Source: Bacillota bacterium
GTDB taxonomy: Bacteria; Bacillota_I; Bacilli_A; ML615J-28; CAG-698
NCBI GenBank assembly: GCA_023422115.1
Contig: JAEZSA010000096.1
Span: 1-7,097 of the forward strand
Length of the DNA stretch: 7,097 nucleotides
Reading direction: 5' to 3'
Made by a program: the position numbers and the translations under genes. Shown piece by piece: positions 1 through 5,767 of the stretch. Every line of letters begins with the position of its first letter. Positions within the stretch are counted from its first letter, which is position 1. The notes beneath the pieces are model-generated. The model saw only the letters and a list, made by a program, of their open reading frames with translations. It did not search any database and was not told the origin of the DNA.

Positions 1-357
1 GAGGTAACCTTTGCCTATAATCTTACCAAAGAGGATGAAAAGATTGATTTTACTCAATCAGCACGTCAGGTATTTAATCAAATTAGAGGATTGTCATCCA
101 ATCCAGGTGGTTATTTCATTATTGATAATCAATTAATAAAGGTGTATAATAGTGTAGTAAGTAGTAGGTATCATCAATGTGATAGTGGTGTTATTTTAGC
201 TATTGATAAGCAAAGTTTTGATATTAGTTGTGGTGAGAATACTAGTATTTCAATTCTTGAAATACAATTACCATCTAAGAATAGAATGAGTGCTCGCGAT
301 TTTATTAACGGGCAAGGAAGAAAGATGTTACAAATCAATAAAAGAGTAGGAGAATAA
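1..357 (+). CDS. fmt: Methionyl-tRNA formyltransferase, C-terminal part (5'-truncated by window)
   Basis: The reading frame is open from base 1 to the TAA at 355-357 and gives the last 118 residues of a longer protein. It matches the C-terminal (OB-fold, tRNA-binding) domain of Fmt, which formylates Met-tRNAfMet in the cytoplasm with 10-formyl-THF for translation initiation. Visible family signatures are the EDEKIDF linker (residues 11-17 of the fragment), ARQVFNQIRGL (21-31), a PGGYF turn (35-39), IKVYN (46-50) and the near-terminal KNRMSARDFINGQG (93-106). The catalytic formyltransferase domain would lie upstream of the window. In most Fmt proteins the turn after IRGL reads like NPWPGAY; here it is SSNPGGYF, without the Trp. 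An internal ATG or TTG start would be wrong, because the conserved text begins at the window edge. It is the first gene of a tight run with pgpA, whose ATG lies 2 nt after the stop. Confidence 0.93.
   Translation, partial: EVTFAYNLTKEDEKIDFTQSARQVFNQIRGLSSNPGGYFIIDNQLIKVYNSVVSSRYHQCDSGVILAIDKQSFDISCGENTSISILEIQLPSKNRMSARDFINGQGRKMLQINKRVGE
348..352 (+). promoter_or_regulatory. Ribosome binding site of pgpA inside the end of fmt
   Basis: AGGAG sits 7 nt before the ATG at 360 and lies within the last codons of fmt. This fixes the pgpA start and implies translational coupling between the two genes. Confidence 0.75.
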
Positions 358-359
358 CC

Positions 360-917
360 ATGAAAGAAAAAATTTATTTTTCTCGTGATGAAATGTTTGA
401 AATGAATCGGGATTTATTATTAGAACGTGGTGTTACAATTGAAGATATTGCAGCGATTGCTTTTCGCCAACAGTCCAAATACAATCCCAATATTTGTATG
501 AAGACTTGTATTGAGAGTGTTGAAAAGATTTTATCTTATCGGGATATCTTTCATATTGTACAATTAAGTGTTGAAATTGATCGCTTGTGTGAAGAAGGAA
601 AACTTCGTTCTCCAATGCAAGAGATTATTCGTGCTGATTTAGGTATGTTTGGAATTGATGAGATTTTTGGTTTGAATATTGCTGCCATGTATGGAGTGAT
701 TGGTCAAACGAACTTTGGTGATATTGATGTCAATAAACCAGGAATTGTAAAAGAATTAAATGATCATGGAAAAGGAACAAACGAGCGCTGCCATACTTTC
801 TTAGATGATGTGGTTGGAGCTTTGGCTGCTGCTGCTTCAACAAGAGTAGCACAAATTTCCAGTGAGGAAACAGCGAAAAAAGATCCTCATTATGAGCCGA
901 TTAAATTTGATTTATAA
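360..917 (+). CDS. pgpA: Phosphatidylglycerophosphatase A (YutG/LtrC family)
   Basis: This 185-residue soluble-looking protein resembles Bacillus YutG and Listeria LtrC, the Gram-positive branch of the PgpA family. Family members remove the phosphate from phosphatidylglycerol phosphate to make phosphatidylglycerol at the cytoplasmic face of the membrane; the Listeria member was found as a low-temperature-requirement gene. Seen here: RGVTIEDIAAI (23-33), a middle region with RADLGMFGIDEIFGLN (91-106), YGVIGQTNFG (111-120) and the C-terminal CHTFLDDVVGALAAAAS (144-160), which carries the acidic pair D149-D150. No membrane segment is evident, as in YutG and unlike E. coli PgpA. The first about 10 residues and the last about 15 are poorly conserved tails. 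The start is set by AGGAG at 348-352. It lies 2 nt after fmt and 13 nt before the DUF2804 gene, so it is probably co-transcribed with both. The family call is firm; the exact substrate is inferred from homologues. Confidence 0.88.
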   Translation: MKEKIYFSRDEMFEMNRDLLLERGVTIEDIAAIAFRQQSKYNPNICMKTCIESVEKILSYRDIFHIVQLSVEIDRLCEEGKLRSPMQEIIRADLGMFGIDEIFGLNIAAMYGVIGQTNFGDIDVNKPGIVKELNDHGKGTNERCHTFLDDVVGALAAAASTRVAQISSEETAKKDPHYEPIKFDL

Positions 918-930
918 AGGTGAGATAGCT

Positions 931-1959
931 ATGGAACAAAAAAAGTTAACCAAAGGAAAATTACTAAATGTCTTTGGAAATCTAGATGATGTGGGTTATG
1001 CTACATCGCTTGTCCGTGATTATGCAAGAGACGAAATTAAAGCGGGAAAAATGCGAATTAAAGAATGGGATTACTATTTTATCGGTAATAATTTTTATGG
1101 AATAGCACTAACCATTGCTGACAATTCTTATATGGGAATGGGGAGTATCTCTGTCCTAGATTTCCGTGATGGTTTTTGGAAAACAAAAAGTGCTATGACA
1201 TTCTTCCCCATGGGAAAGACAAACCTACCAGCCTCTTCTACTATTGGAGACTGTCATTTTAAAAAAGGAAATATGGAAATCTCCTTTTTTAATGATGGTA
1301 CAAAGAGAAGGTTGCTAGCAAAAATGAAAAATTACTTACCAGGACAAGATTTTAATTGTGATATTATTTTAAAAGACGAACCAGAAGATTCGATGGTCAT
1401 TGCCACTCCTTTCTTTAAGAAAAAGCATTTTTATTACAATCAAAAGATTAATTGCCTAAAAGCGGATGGTCAAGCATCCTTAGGAGATAAGATATATAAT
1501 TTTAAAACAGATGATTCTTTTGGTGTTTTAGATTGGGGCCGTGGTGTTTGGACTTACAAAAATACTTGGTACTGGGCTTCACTATCGGGGAAAGTTAATG
1601 GTGTTCCTATTGGTTTTAATTTAGGATATGGTTTTGGCGATACGAAAAATGCAACTGAAAATATGATTTTCTTTGATGGAAAAGCATACAAAACGGAGCA
1701 AGTTACCTTTAGAATCCCAACGGATGCACAAGGAAAAGAAATATTTATGAATGAATGGCAATTTACATCTAGTGATAAGAGGGTAGAATTGAAATTCAAG
1801 CCTATCCTTGATCGTCATGATGATACCAATCTATTGGTTTTAAAATCATTACAGCATCAAGTATTTGGTCGTTTCTCAGGAACATTAATTTGTGGGGAGA
1901 AAACAATTATTATTAAGAACATGTTAGGCTTCGCAGAAAAAGTTCATAATTGTTGGTAA
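931..1959 (+). CDS. DUF2804 domain-containing protein
   Basis: The product is 342 residues and full length for the DUF2804 family, whose function is unknown. Recognisable family blocks are KEWDYYFIGNNFYGIALTIAD (44-64), the LDF block (76-78), LPASSTIGD (99-107), ATPFFKKKHFYYNQKINC (158-175), FGVLDWGRGVWTYKNTWYW (197-215), IGFNLGYGFGDTKNATENM (227-245) and the C-terminal GFAEKVHNCW (333-342). The many aromatic and glycine residues and the lack of a signal peptide or membrane span suggest a cytosolic beta-rich fold. The ATG at 931 is chosen because AAGGTGAG (917-924) lies at the right distance. Upstream in-frame ATGs at 862 and 892 fall inside pgpA without a good ribosome site and lack family conservation. 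It is the last gene of the fmt-pgpA run and is followed at once by a terminator. Position next to pgpA hints at a lipid-related role, but this is only inference. Confidence 0.87.
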   Translation: MEQKKLTKGKLLNVFGNLDDVGYATSLVRDYARDEIKAGKMRIKEWDYYFIGNNFYGIALTIADNSYMGMGSISVLDFRDGFWKTKSAMTFFPMGKTNLPASSTIGDCHFKKGNMEISFFNDGTKRRLLAKMKNYLPGQDFNCDIILKDEPEDSMVIATPFFKKKHFYYNQKINCLKADGQASLGDKIYNFKTDDSFGVLDWGRGVWTYKNTWYWASLSGKVNGVPIGFNLGYGFGDTKNATENMIFFDGKAYKTEQVTFRIPTDAQGKEIFMNEWQFTSSDKRVELKFKPILDRHDDTNLLVLKSLQHQVFGRFSGTLICGEKTIIIKNMLGFAEKVHNCW

Positions 1960-1986
1960 AACTCTAGTCTTCTAGAGTTTTTTATT
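1958..1986 (+). terminator. Rho-independent terminator of the fmt-pgpA-DUF2804 run
   Basis: AACTCTAG (1960-1967), loop TCTT, CTAGAGTT (1972-1979) form a perfect 8-bp stem that extends by A-T pairs on both sides, followed by TTTTATTTT. It begins at the DUF2804 stop codon. Confidence 0.88.
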
Positions 1987-1995
1987 TTCAAATAA

Positions 1996-2020
1996 AAAAA
2001 TAGAGAAGATCTCTATTTTT
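1996..2020 (-). terminator. Terminator of the C69 peptidase gene, overlapping its stop codon
   Basis: AAAAATAGAG (1996-2005) and CTCTATTTTT (2011-2020) are perfect 10-base arms around a 5-base loop. On the minus strand the hairpin ends in a T-run (TTTTTTTATTT), as expected for termination of the 2013-3218 gene. The TAG stop of that gene (2013-2015) and its final Lys codon lie in the first arm. On the plus strand the same hairpin could back up the terminator at 1958-1986. Confidence 0.75.
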
Positions 2021-3218
2021 CATGGTTTGCAATCAGTACTTTTGTTCTTTTTTGCCATAACCCTTTCATTGGCAACTGTCCTGTTTTAACTTTATCGATG
2101 ATTTCTTGATATTCATCGAGGAATGATTGCTCTAATTGCATAGCTTCTTCGGATAGGCGATAAAATTTTTGGGGCGTGGCATTTTCTGCTCGTAGGGCAG
2201 CTTCCTTCTCAAATAAATTGTTTTGAATGTGATTACGCTTGATTAGATAAACTTCTTCATCAACATATCCAGCATAGATTGCTCTAAGTAAATATTCATA
2301 TCGTAGCCAATAAGCAAGGGATTTTTCTTCATCAACAAATAAAGGAGCAACCAAGTTACCAAAGTAAGTGGGCTTATAAATCGATAAACAAGGAGTAGAA
2401 GAACCAGTCAACCAAATGGTTGGCATTTTTTCTTTGATATCTACCACCATGCTTCCTGTTGTGTGGTCACCAAGAAGAGATTGATGCATACAAATGCTAC
2501 CAACACTTCCTTTGGCATATAAATTATCTTTTTTAGTATGGTGGCTTTGTAAGATAGTAATCATTTTTTCTGGATTCAATTCTTGCTCTAGCAATGCTTT
2601 TCCGGAACACTCTCGAAGCTTACTTTGAGAGAAAAAGGTAAAAAGAAAATCACTGTTTCTTTGCTTGAATTTTTCCTCAGTAATAGATAGTCGATTACTA
2701 ATATTGCCAGTTGCTTCTAGAATCTTTACTTTGTATTCTTTCCCCACTGTTTCTAAGATAACTGCTTCTTCTGGATCTGCAATTAAATAAGAATTATCGT
2801 AATAAAATTGTTTGTCATATCCACAATTACCACCTTGACCATATTCCTCCAGTAAAGAAGTAATGACAGTAATCGCTTCTTTTGTTGATTTTGATCTTTC
2901 TAGTGCCAAGCGTAAGAAATCCATGCCAATGAGGGAAGGTCTTTTGTTTTTCTTTTTGGTAAAGACAGCTTCGTTCCCAATCACAACATGGTGTTCGTTC
3001 ATTCCCATTTCTGCACCCCATATCCAACTGGGTTTTACTAAAACGTTCGCATAGGTATGTTTTACTTGTGGAATATCGATATAAGTACATTTTAAAAGCT
3101 GGTTTTCATGATCGCATGCTTTATTAAAGAGAACAAGATTTGGTTCATTGGCACTACGATCACTATTCTTTCCAAATAGAGTAAATCGTTTATTTTTTTG
3201 ATATAAAGTATCGCACAT
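2013..3218 (-). CDS. C69 family peptidase / secernin-like dipeptidase
   Basis: The 401-residue product begins MCDT, the hallmark of secernin-type Ntn hydrolases of peptidase family C69. Removal of the initiator Met would expose Cys2 as N-terminal nucleophile without a propeptide. Further family blocks are FGKNSDRSANEP (15-26), IDIPQVKHTYA (48-58), WIWGAEMGMNEHHVVIGNEAVFTK (65-88), the GQGGNCGY region (127-134), the strand LIADPEEAVILET (145-157), SICMHQ (241-246) and HTTGSMVVD (252-260). No signal peptide is present, so the enzyme is probably cytosolic. Family members cleave dipeptides or small amides; the substrate here cannot be read from sequence. Start choice is firm: GGAGG (complement of 3226-3230) lies 7 nt before ATG, and Cys must be residue 2. 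It is a single-gene unit, convergent with the DUF2804 gene and divergent from the lactonase gene. Confidence 0.9.
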   Translation of the reverse strand: MCDTLYQKNKRFTLFGKNSDRSANEPNLVLFNKACDHENQLLKCTYIDIPQVKHTYANVLVKPSWIWGAEMGMNEHHVVIGNEAVFTKKKNKRPSLIGMDFLRLALERSKSTKEAITVITSLLEEYGQGGNCGYDKQFYYDNSYLIADPEEAVILETVGKEYKVKILEATGNISNRLSITEEKFKQRNSDFLFTFFSQSKLRECSGKALLEQELNPEKMITILQSHHTKKDNLYAKGSVGSICMHQSLLGDHTTGSMVVDIKEKMPTIWLTGSSTPCLSIYKPTYFGNLVAPLFVDEEKSLAYWLRYEYLLRAIYAGYVDEEVYLIKRNHIQNNLFEKEAALRAENATPQKFYRLSEEAMQLEQSFLDEYQEIIDKVKTGQLPMKGLWQKRTKVLIANHEK

Positions 3219-3225
3219 AATAAAA

Positions 3226-3230
3226 CCTCC
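3226..3230 (-). promoter_or_regulatory. Ribosome binding site of the C69 peptidase
   Basis: GGAGG on the minus strand, 7 nt before the ATG (3218-3216). It fixes the start that places the catalytic Cys at position 2. Confidence 0.85.
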
Positions 3231-3238
3231 ATGAACTT

Positions 3239-3244
3239 ATTATA
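3239..3244 (-). promoter_or_regulatory. Candidate -10 box for the C69 peptidase
   Basis: The minus strand reads TATAAT here, about 20 nt before the start codon and just ahead of the GGAGG. No good -35 lies 16-18 bases upstream. The region is so AT-rich that chance matches are likely. Confidence 0.35.
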
Positions 3245-3282
3245 TACCAAATAAAAATATAAATATAGTGAAAAAAATATTG

Positions 3283-3309
3283 TATAATTAGATGATTAAA
3301 AGATATAAT
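3283..3309 (+). promoter_or_regulatory. Candidate -10 boxes for the lactonase gene
   Basis: Two perfect TATAAT hexamers lie at 3283-3288 and 3304-3309, 49 and 28 nt ahead of the ATG at 3338. Neither has a convincing TTGACA at standard spacing (TAAATA and TTGTAT are the nearest), so which one is used is open. The 119-nt divergent gap holds no other clear operator. Confidence 0.4.
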
Positions 3310-3337
3310 AAATTATATAGAAAGTAGAGATTTTAAA

Positions 3338-4294
3338 ATGAAATTAGTCATTACGGGTTATGAACAAGAACAACCTACTTTAGGATATTACACACTTGAT
3401 GAGGATTTTCATGCACGAATAACAGTTCAAAAAGAATTATCGTTTCCTAGTTTTATTATTAACAATAATTCTATGCTATTTACCTTTCAAAAAGAACAAG
3501 AAACGTCATTATTATCGTTGGTTGTTGAAGGGGATGAAGTATTTGAAAAAGACCATATGGCGATTCCGGGAGGGAAACCGACTCATCTGGTTTATTCTGA
3601 TAAACAACAAGCATTGTTTGGGTGTAGCTATGCAGACGGTACTTTTTTTAGTGCAAAGTGTATAGAAGGAAAGTTTATAGAATTGTTGACTTATCAAAAG
3701 CAAATACAACAGAATATTAAAAGCTATTGCCATTGTGTTTTACTCAATCGACAAGAAGATCGATTAGCTATCATTAATATTGCAACAGACCAAGTATTCT
3801 TCTACAGTATAAATAAGGGAGTACTGATTGAAGAAAATAAATTAAAACTTCCAGTTGGTGTAGGTCCGCGTCATGGTATTTACAATCAAGATTGTTCTTT
3901 ACTTTATCTTGTTACAGAATATTCTAATGAGGTGTATGTTGTTAGAATGTCTGATTTTACCATCATCCAAAGAATATCCACCATTCCTAACTATTATGAG
4001 ACAAATTATGGAGCAACATTAGTGTTTTCAAAAGATTATTTACATCTCTATGCAAGTAATCGAGGAGAAGATTCAATTGCAAAATATACTGTAACATCCA
4101 ACGGATTATTGAAATACGATCATAGCTTTTCTTGTGGAGGAAAGCACCCTCGCCATATGATTTTATCAAAGGATGGAAAATATATTATTTCGTGCAATAA
4201 AAATAACAATCAAGTGGCTATCATTGATTTACAAACAGAAGAAGTGATTGCTAGCATTCCGTTTTTGTCTCCATCTGGAGTTGTTGAATTATAA
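3338..4294 (+). CDS. Lactonase family protein (6-phosphogluconolactonase-like beta-propeller)
   Basis: The 318-residue product looks like a seven-bladed beta-propeller lactonase (family of E. coli Pgl/YbhE and Bacillus YkgB). These enzymes hydrolyse 6-phosphogluconolactone or related sugar lactones in the cytoplasm. Visible signatures are IPGGKPTHLVYS (76-87), GVGPRHGIYNQD (174-185), YLVTEYSNEVYVV (190-202), LYASNRGEDSIAKY (237-250) and GGKHPRHMILSKDGKYIISCNKNN (267-290), each a typical blade strand with conserved His, Arg, Glu and Asn near the central pocket. The N-terminal half is more diverged, and the chain is slightly shorter than E. coli Pgl. No signal peptide is seen. The start is preceded by a poor ribosome site (AAGTAGAGA, 3322-3330), but MKLVITGY fits blade-one text. 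There is no zwf or gnd neighbour, so a true pentose-phosphate role is not supported by context; another lactone substrate is possible. No clear terminator follows it. Confidence 0.85.
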   Translation: MKLVITGYEQEQPTLGYYTLDEDFHARITVQKELSFPSFIINNNSMLFTFQKEQETSLLSLVVEGDEVFEKDHMAIPGGKPTHLVYSDKQQALFGCSYADGTFFSAKCIEGKFIELLTYQKQIQQNIKSYCHCVLLNRQEDRLAIINIATDQVFFYSINKGVLIEENKLKLPVGVGPRHGIYNQDCSLLYLVTEYSNEVYVVRMSDFTIIQRISTIPNYYETNYGATLVFSKDYLHLYASNRGEDSIAKYTVTSNGLLKYDHSFSCGGKHPRHMILSKDGKYIISCNKNNNQVAIIDLQTEEVIASIPFLSPSGVVEL

Positions 4295-4322
4295 AAAGCA
4301 ATCAAGAAGCTTCGACACTTTA

Positions 4323-4337
4323 TGTGATTTTGTCACA
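4323..4337. repeat. Perfect inverted repeat TGTGA-N5-TCACA
   Basis: TGTGA (4323-4327) and TCACA (4333-4337) flank TTTTG. The half-sites match those of CRP/FNR-family and Rex operators, but the spacer is 5 instead of the usual 6. It lies 38 nt upstream of the hsp20 -35 box, in the gap after the lactonase gene. It could instead be a weak 5-bp hairpin at the 3' end of the lactonase transcript; the A-run that follows would not serve as a plus-strand terminator. Confidence 0.4.
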
Positions 4338-4361
4338 AAAAACTAAAAATTTTTAAACAAA

Positions 4362-4388
4362 TTAGCACTAACCACTTGACAGTGCTAA
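4362..4388. promoter_or_regulatory. CIRCE element 1 (HrcA operator) upstream of hsp20
   Basis: TTAGCACTA-N9-CAGTGCTAA matches the consensus TTAGCACTC-N9-GAGTGCTAA at 8 of 9 bases in each arm; only the innermost base of each arm differs. The right arm shares bases 4380-4381 with the end of the -35 box (TTGACA, 4376-4381), so HrcA bound here should block RNA polymerase. Confidence 0.93.
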
Positions 4389-4403
4389 TTTTTATGTTAT
4401 AAT
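4376..4403 (+). promoter_or_regulatory. Strong sigma-A promoter of hsp20
   Basis: A perfect -35 TTGACA (4376-4381), 16-base spacer, and perfect -10 TATAAT (4398-4403) preceded by TG one base earlier (4395-4396, extended -10). Transcription should start near 4410, inside the second CIRCE element. A strong vegetative promoter held down by a repressor is the classic class-I heat-shock arrangement. Confidence 0.92.
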
Positions 4404-4407
4404 ATAA

Positions 4408-4434
4408 TTAGCACTTGAGATAGAAGAGTGCTAG
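4408..4434. promoter_or_regulatory. CIRCE element 2 (HrcA operator) at the hsp20 transcription start
   Basis: TTAGCACTT-N9-GAGTGCTAG matches the CIRCE consensus at 8 of 9 bases in each arm. It covers the predicted start site and most of the short 5' leader and ends 9 nt before the Shine-Dalgarno. Its centre is 46 bp from that of element 1. In RNA it could also form a leader hairpin. Confidence 0.92.
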
Positions 4435-4443
4435 AAAGAATAT

Positions 4444-4450
4444 GAGGTGA
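4444..4450 (+). promoter_or_regulatory. Ribosome binding site of hsp20
   Basis: GAGGTGA, 5 nt before the ATG at 4456. It contains the in-frame GTG at 4447, which is therefore part of the ribosome site and not the start codon. Confidence 0.85.
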
Positions 4451-4455
4451 ATACG

Positions 4456-4899
4456 ATGAGCAATTATTTAAGAAGAAGAAATGATTTAGGATTTTTTGGT
4501 GACAGTTTTCTACGCGATTTCTTTGACTATTCTCCATTGAATAGAGGATCCGTTGATTTAATGAAAACTGATGTAATTGAGAAGGAAAATGGCTATGAAA
4601 TTAAAGTTGATATGCCAGGTTACACGAAAGACAATATTAAAATCAGTCTAGAAAAGGGATATTTAACAATTGAAGGCCATTTTGAAAAGACAGAAGAAAC
4701 GCCAGAAGAAGAAGAGAAAAAAGAAAAATATCTTCGTCGTGAACGCTTCTGCGGTTCTATTACTCGCAGTTACTATTTGGGTGAAGAAATTACTGATGAA
4801 AACATCAAAGCAAACTTTACTGATGGTGTTTTAAATGTAATGGTACAAAAGGTTGATCCTACAAAACTAGAGACTAAAAAATATATTTCTATTGCATAA
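4456..4899 (+). CDS. hsp20: Hsp20/alpha-crystallin family small heat-shock protein
   Basis: The 147-residue product is an ATP-independent holdase that binds unfolding proteins in the cytoplasm as an oligomer. It has a short N-terminal arm rich in Arg, Asp and Phe (1-35), an alpha-crystallin domain from about 36 to 132 with VDMPGYTKDNIKISL (51-65) and DGVLNVMV (123-130), and a C-terminal I-x-I motif (ISI, 144-146) used to dock between subunits. An unusually acidic, Glu-rich stretch (78-90) sits in the loop before KYLRRERFCGSITRSYYL (91-108). The ATG at 4456 is preferred over the GTG at 4447 because the latter is inside the Shine-Dalgarno. The gene stands alone between the lactonase gene and a bidirectional terminator. 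Two CIRCE sites predict HrcA repression at normal temperature and release on heat or other protein-folding stress. Confidence 0.95.
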   Translation: MSNYLRRRNDLGFFGDSFLRDFFDYSPLNRGSVDLMKTDVIEKENGYEIKVDMPGYTKDNIKISLEKGYLTIEGHFEKTEETPEEEEKKEKYLRRERFCGSITRSYYLGEEITDENIKANFTDGVLNVMVQKVDPTKLETKKYISIA

Positions 4900-4953
4900 A
4901 AAATAAAGTTTTGTAAGAAATATTAAAACCTTAGCATGATTTGATAAAAAAAC

Positions 4954-4989
4954 AAGACCTCCATGAGTCTCAAATGAGATGGAGGTCTT
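4954..4989. terminator. Bidirectional terminator between hsp20 and the C26 hydrolase gene
   Basis: AAGACCTCCAT (4954-4964) pairs perfectly with ATGGAGGTCTT (4979-4989), an 11-bp stem around a 14-base loop that can add a small CTC/GAG pairing. TTTTTATTT follows on the plus strand. On the minus strand the matching tail is TTGTTTTTTT, from the A-run at 4946-4952. It therefore serves hsp20 and the convergent gene ending at 4997. Confidence 0.92.
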
Positions 4990-4996
4990 TTTATTT

Positions 4997-5662
4997 CTAT
5001 CGATGATTCACGAAATCGGCGAATTTATTAAAGATAATTTCACTAGGAGCAGTTCCTTGAAGCCTTTCAGGATGCCATTGAATACCAATGATTGGCAAGA
5101 AATCATGAACGAAAGCTTCAATTGTACCATCTTTGTGCCAAGCAATCGCAGTCGTATTTGGAGCAAGTGCTTTAATCGCTTGATGATGATAACTATTGGT
5201 AATGATATTAGGTTCAAAAGTTAATAATCTATTTTTAATTGTATGAATCTCATGACCATCTTCAAGATTTCGATGATCATCTCCAATATCTTGGAATAGA
5301 GACCCACCTAAAAATACATTGATTGTTTGATGACCGCGGCAAATACCAAGTAGTGGTAATTTGTTTTTCTGAGCGTAATGAACCACTTGTTGGTCCACTT
5401 TGTCAAGTTGAGGTTTTACTCCTCTAGAGGAACCTTCATTGATTTCATTAAAATGTATGGGATCGACATCGCTACCACCAGTAATTAAGAAACCATCACA
5501 TAATTCTAATACATCTTCTAATTGAGGATTATCCAATGTTAACATGATAACATTAAAGTTTCGTTTTATTAGTGCTGATAAATAAAATTCATTTACAAAT
5601 TGTTTTACAGTATCTCCTTCAGTTAGCAATCGTGGAGTTACACCGATTAATTTTTTCTTCAT
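4997..5662 (-). CDS. Gamma-glutamyl-gamma-aminobutyrate hydrolase family protein (peptidase C26, class I GATase-like)
   Basis: This 221-residue cytosolic protein has the class-I glutamine amidotransferase fold of the PuuD-like C26 family, which cleaves gamma-glutamyl amide bonds such as in gamma-Glu-GABA. The catalytic triad is visible: Cys108 in the nucleophile elbow GICRGHQ (106-112), and His197 and Glu199 in GIQWHPE (193-199). Other family marks are IGVTPR (6-11), DGFLITGGSDVDP (56-68), INVFLGGSLFQDI (114-126) and NSYHHQAIK (156-164). The length fits a single-domain enzyme at the short end of the family. The start has a ribosome site AGGAAG (complement of 5669-5674). No puu pathway genes are nearby, so the actual gamma-glutamyl substrate is open; related enzymes act on other gamma-Glu compounds. 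It is transcribed alone, divergent from the phosphodiesterase-family gene. Confidence 0.9.
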   Translation of the reverse strand: MKKKLIGVTPRLLTEGDTVKQFVNEFYLSALIKRNFNVIMLTLDNPQLEDVLELCDGFLITGGSDVDPIHFNEINEGSSRGVKPQLDKVDQQVVHYAQKNKLPLLGICRGHQTINVFLGGSLFQDIGDDHRNLEDGHEIHTIKNRLLTFEPNIITNSYHHQAIKALAPNTTAIAWHKDGTIEAFVHDFLPIIGIQWHPERLQGTAPSEIIFNKFADFVNHR

Positions 5663-5686
5663 ATTATTCTTCCTTTTTGCTTTATC

Positions 5687-5715
5687 ATTTTACAATATTT
5701 CAAATAATATTGCAA
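5687..5715 (-). promoter_or_regulatory. Candidate promoter of the C26 hydrolase gene
   Basis: On the minus strand, TTGCAA (5715-5710), a 17-base spacer and TAAAAT (5692-5687) give 4/6 and 5/6 matches to sigma-A boxes at standard spacing, 24 nt before the start codon. Confidence 0.5.
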
Positions 5716-5720
5716 TAAAA

Positions 5721-5749
5721 TTGATTTATATTTCACAATAACATATAAT
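5721..5749 (+). promoter_or_regulatory. Candidate promoter of the NPP-family/flavodiiron operon
   Basis: TTGATT (5721-5726), a 17-base spacer and a perfect TATAAT (5744-5749). The predicted start near 5756 would fall at the first base of the GAGGTGA ribosome site, leaving only about 12 nt of leader. Confidence 0.55.
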
Positions 5750-5755
5750 ACTAAT

Positions 5756-5762
5756 GAGGTGA
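5756..5762 (+). promoter_or_regulatory. Ribosome binding site of the NPP-family gene
   Basis: GAGGTGA, 5 nt before the ATG at 5768. The in-frame GTG at 5759 lies within it and is not the likely start. The same layout occurs at hsp20. Confidence 0.8.
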
Positions 5763-5767
5763 TATCG

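Noticed and set aside
862..930. Longer N-terminus for the DUF2804 protein
   Set aside because: It overlaps pgpA, has no ribosome site at the upstream ATGs, and the extra residues look non-conserved; AAGGTGAG points to 931.
3219..3337. Possible small RNA or operator in the divergent gap
   Set aside because: The sequence is almost pure AT with several TATAAT-like matches but no clear dyad, -35 box or hairpin terminator.
4341..4356. AAAAATTTTT palindrome after the lactonase gene as its terminator
   Set aside because: The stem is only A-T pairs, has no loop room and no following T-run, so it is not credible as a terminator.
4442..4450. ATG-AGG-TGA mini-frame before hsp20 (and again at 5754-5762)
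   Set aside because: It arises from AT preceding GAGGTGA at both sites, with no ribosome site of its own; read as coincidence, not a regulatory upstream frame.
4447..4455. GTG start for hsp20, three codons upstream of the ATG
   Set aside because: The GTG is part of the GAGGTGA Shine-Dalgarno; the ATG at 4456 is correctly spaced from it.
4979..5224. Plus-strand open frame opposite the C26 hydrolase gene
   Set aside because: It starts inside the terminator and is antisense to a gene with a full catalytic triad; its protein shows no recognisable features.
5759..5767. GTG start for the NPP-family gene
   Set aside because: As at hsp20, the GTG lies inside the GAGGTGA ribosome site; the ATG at 5768 is better.
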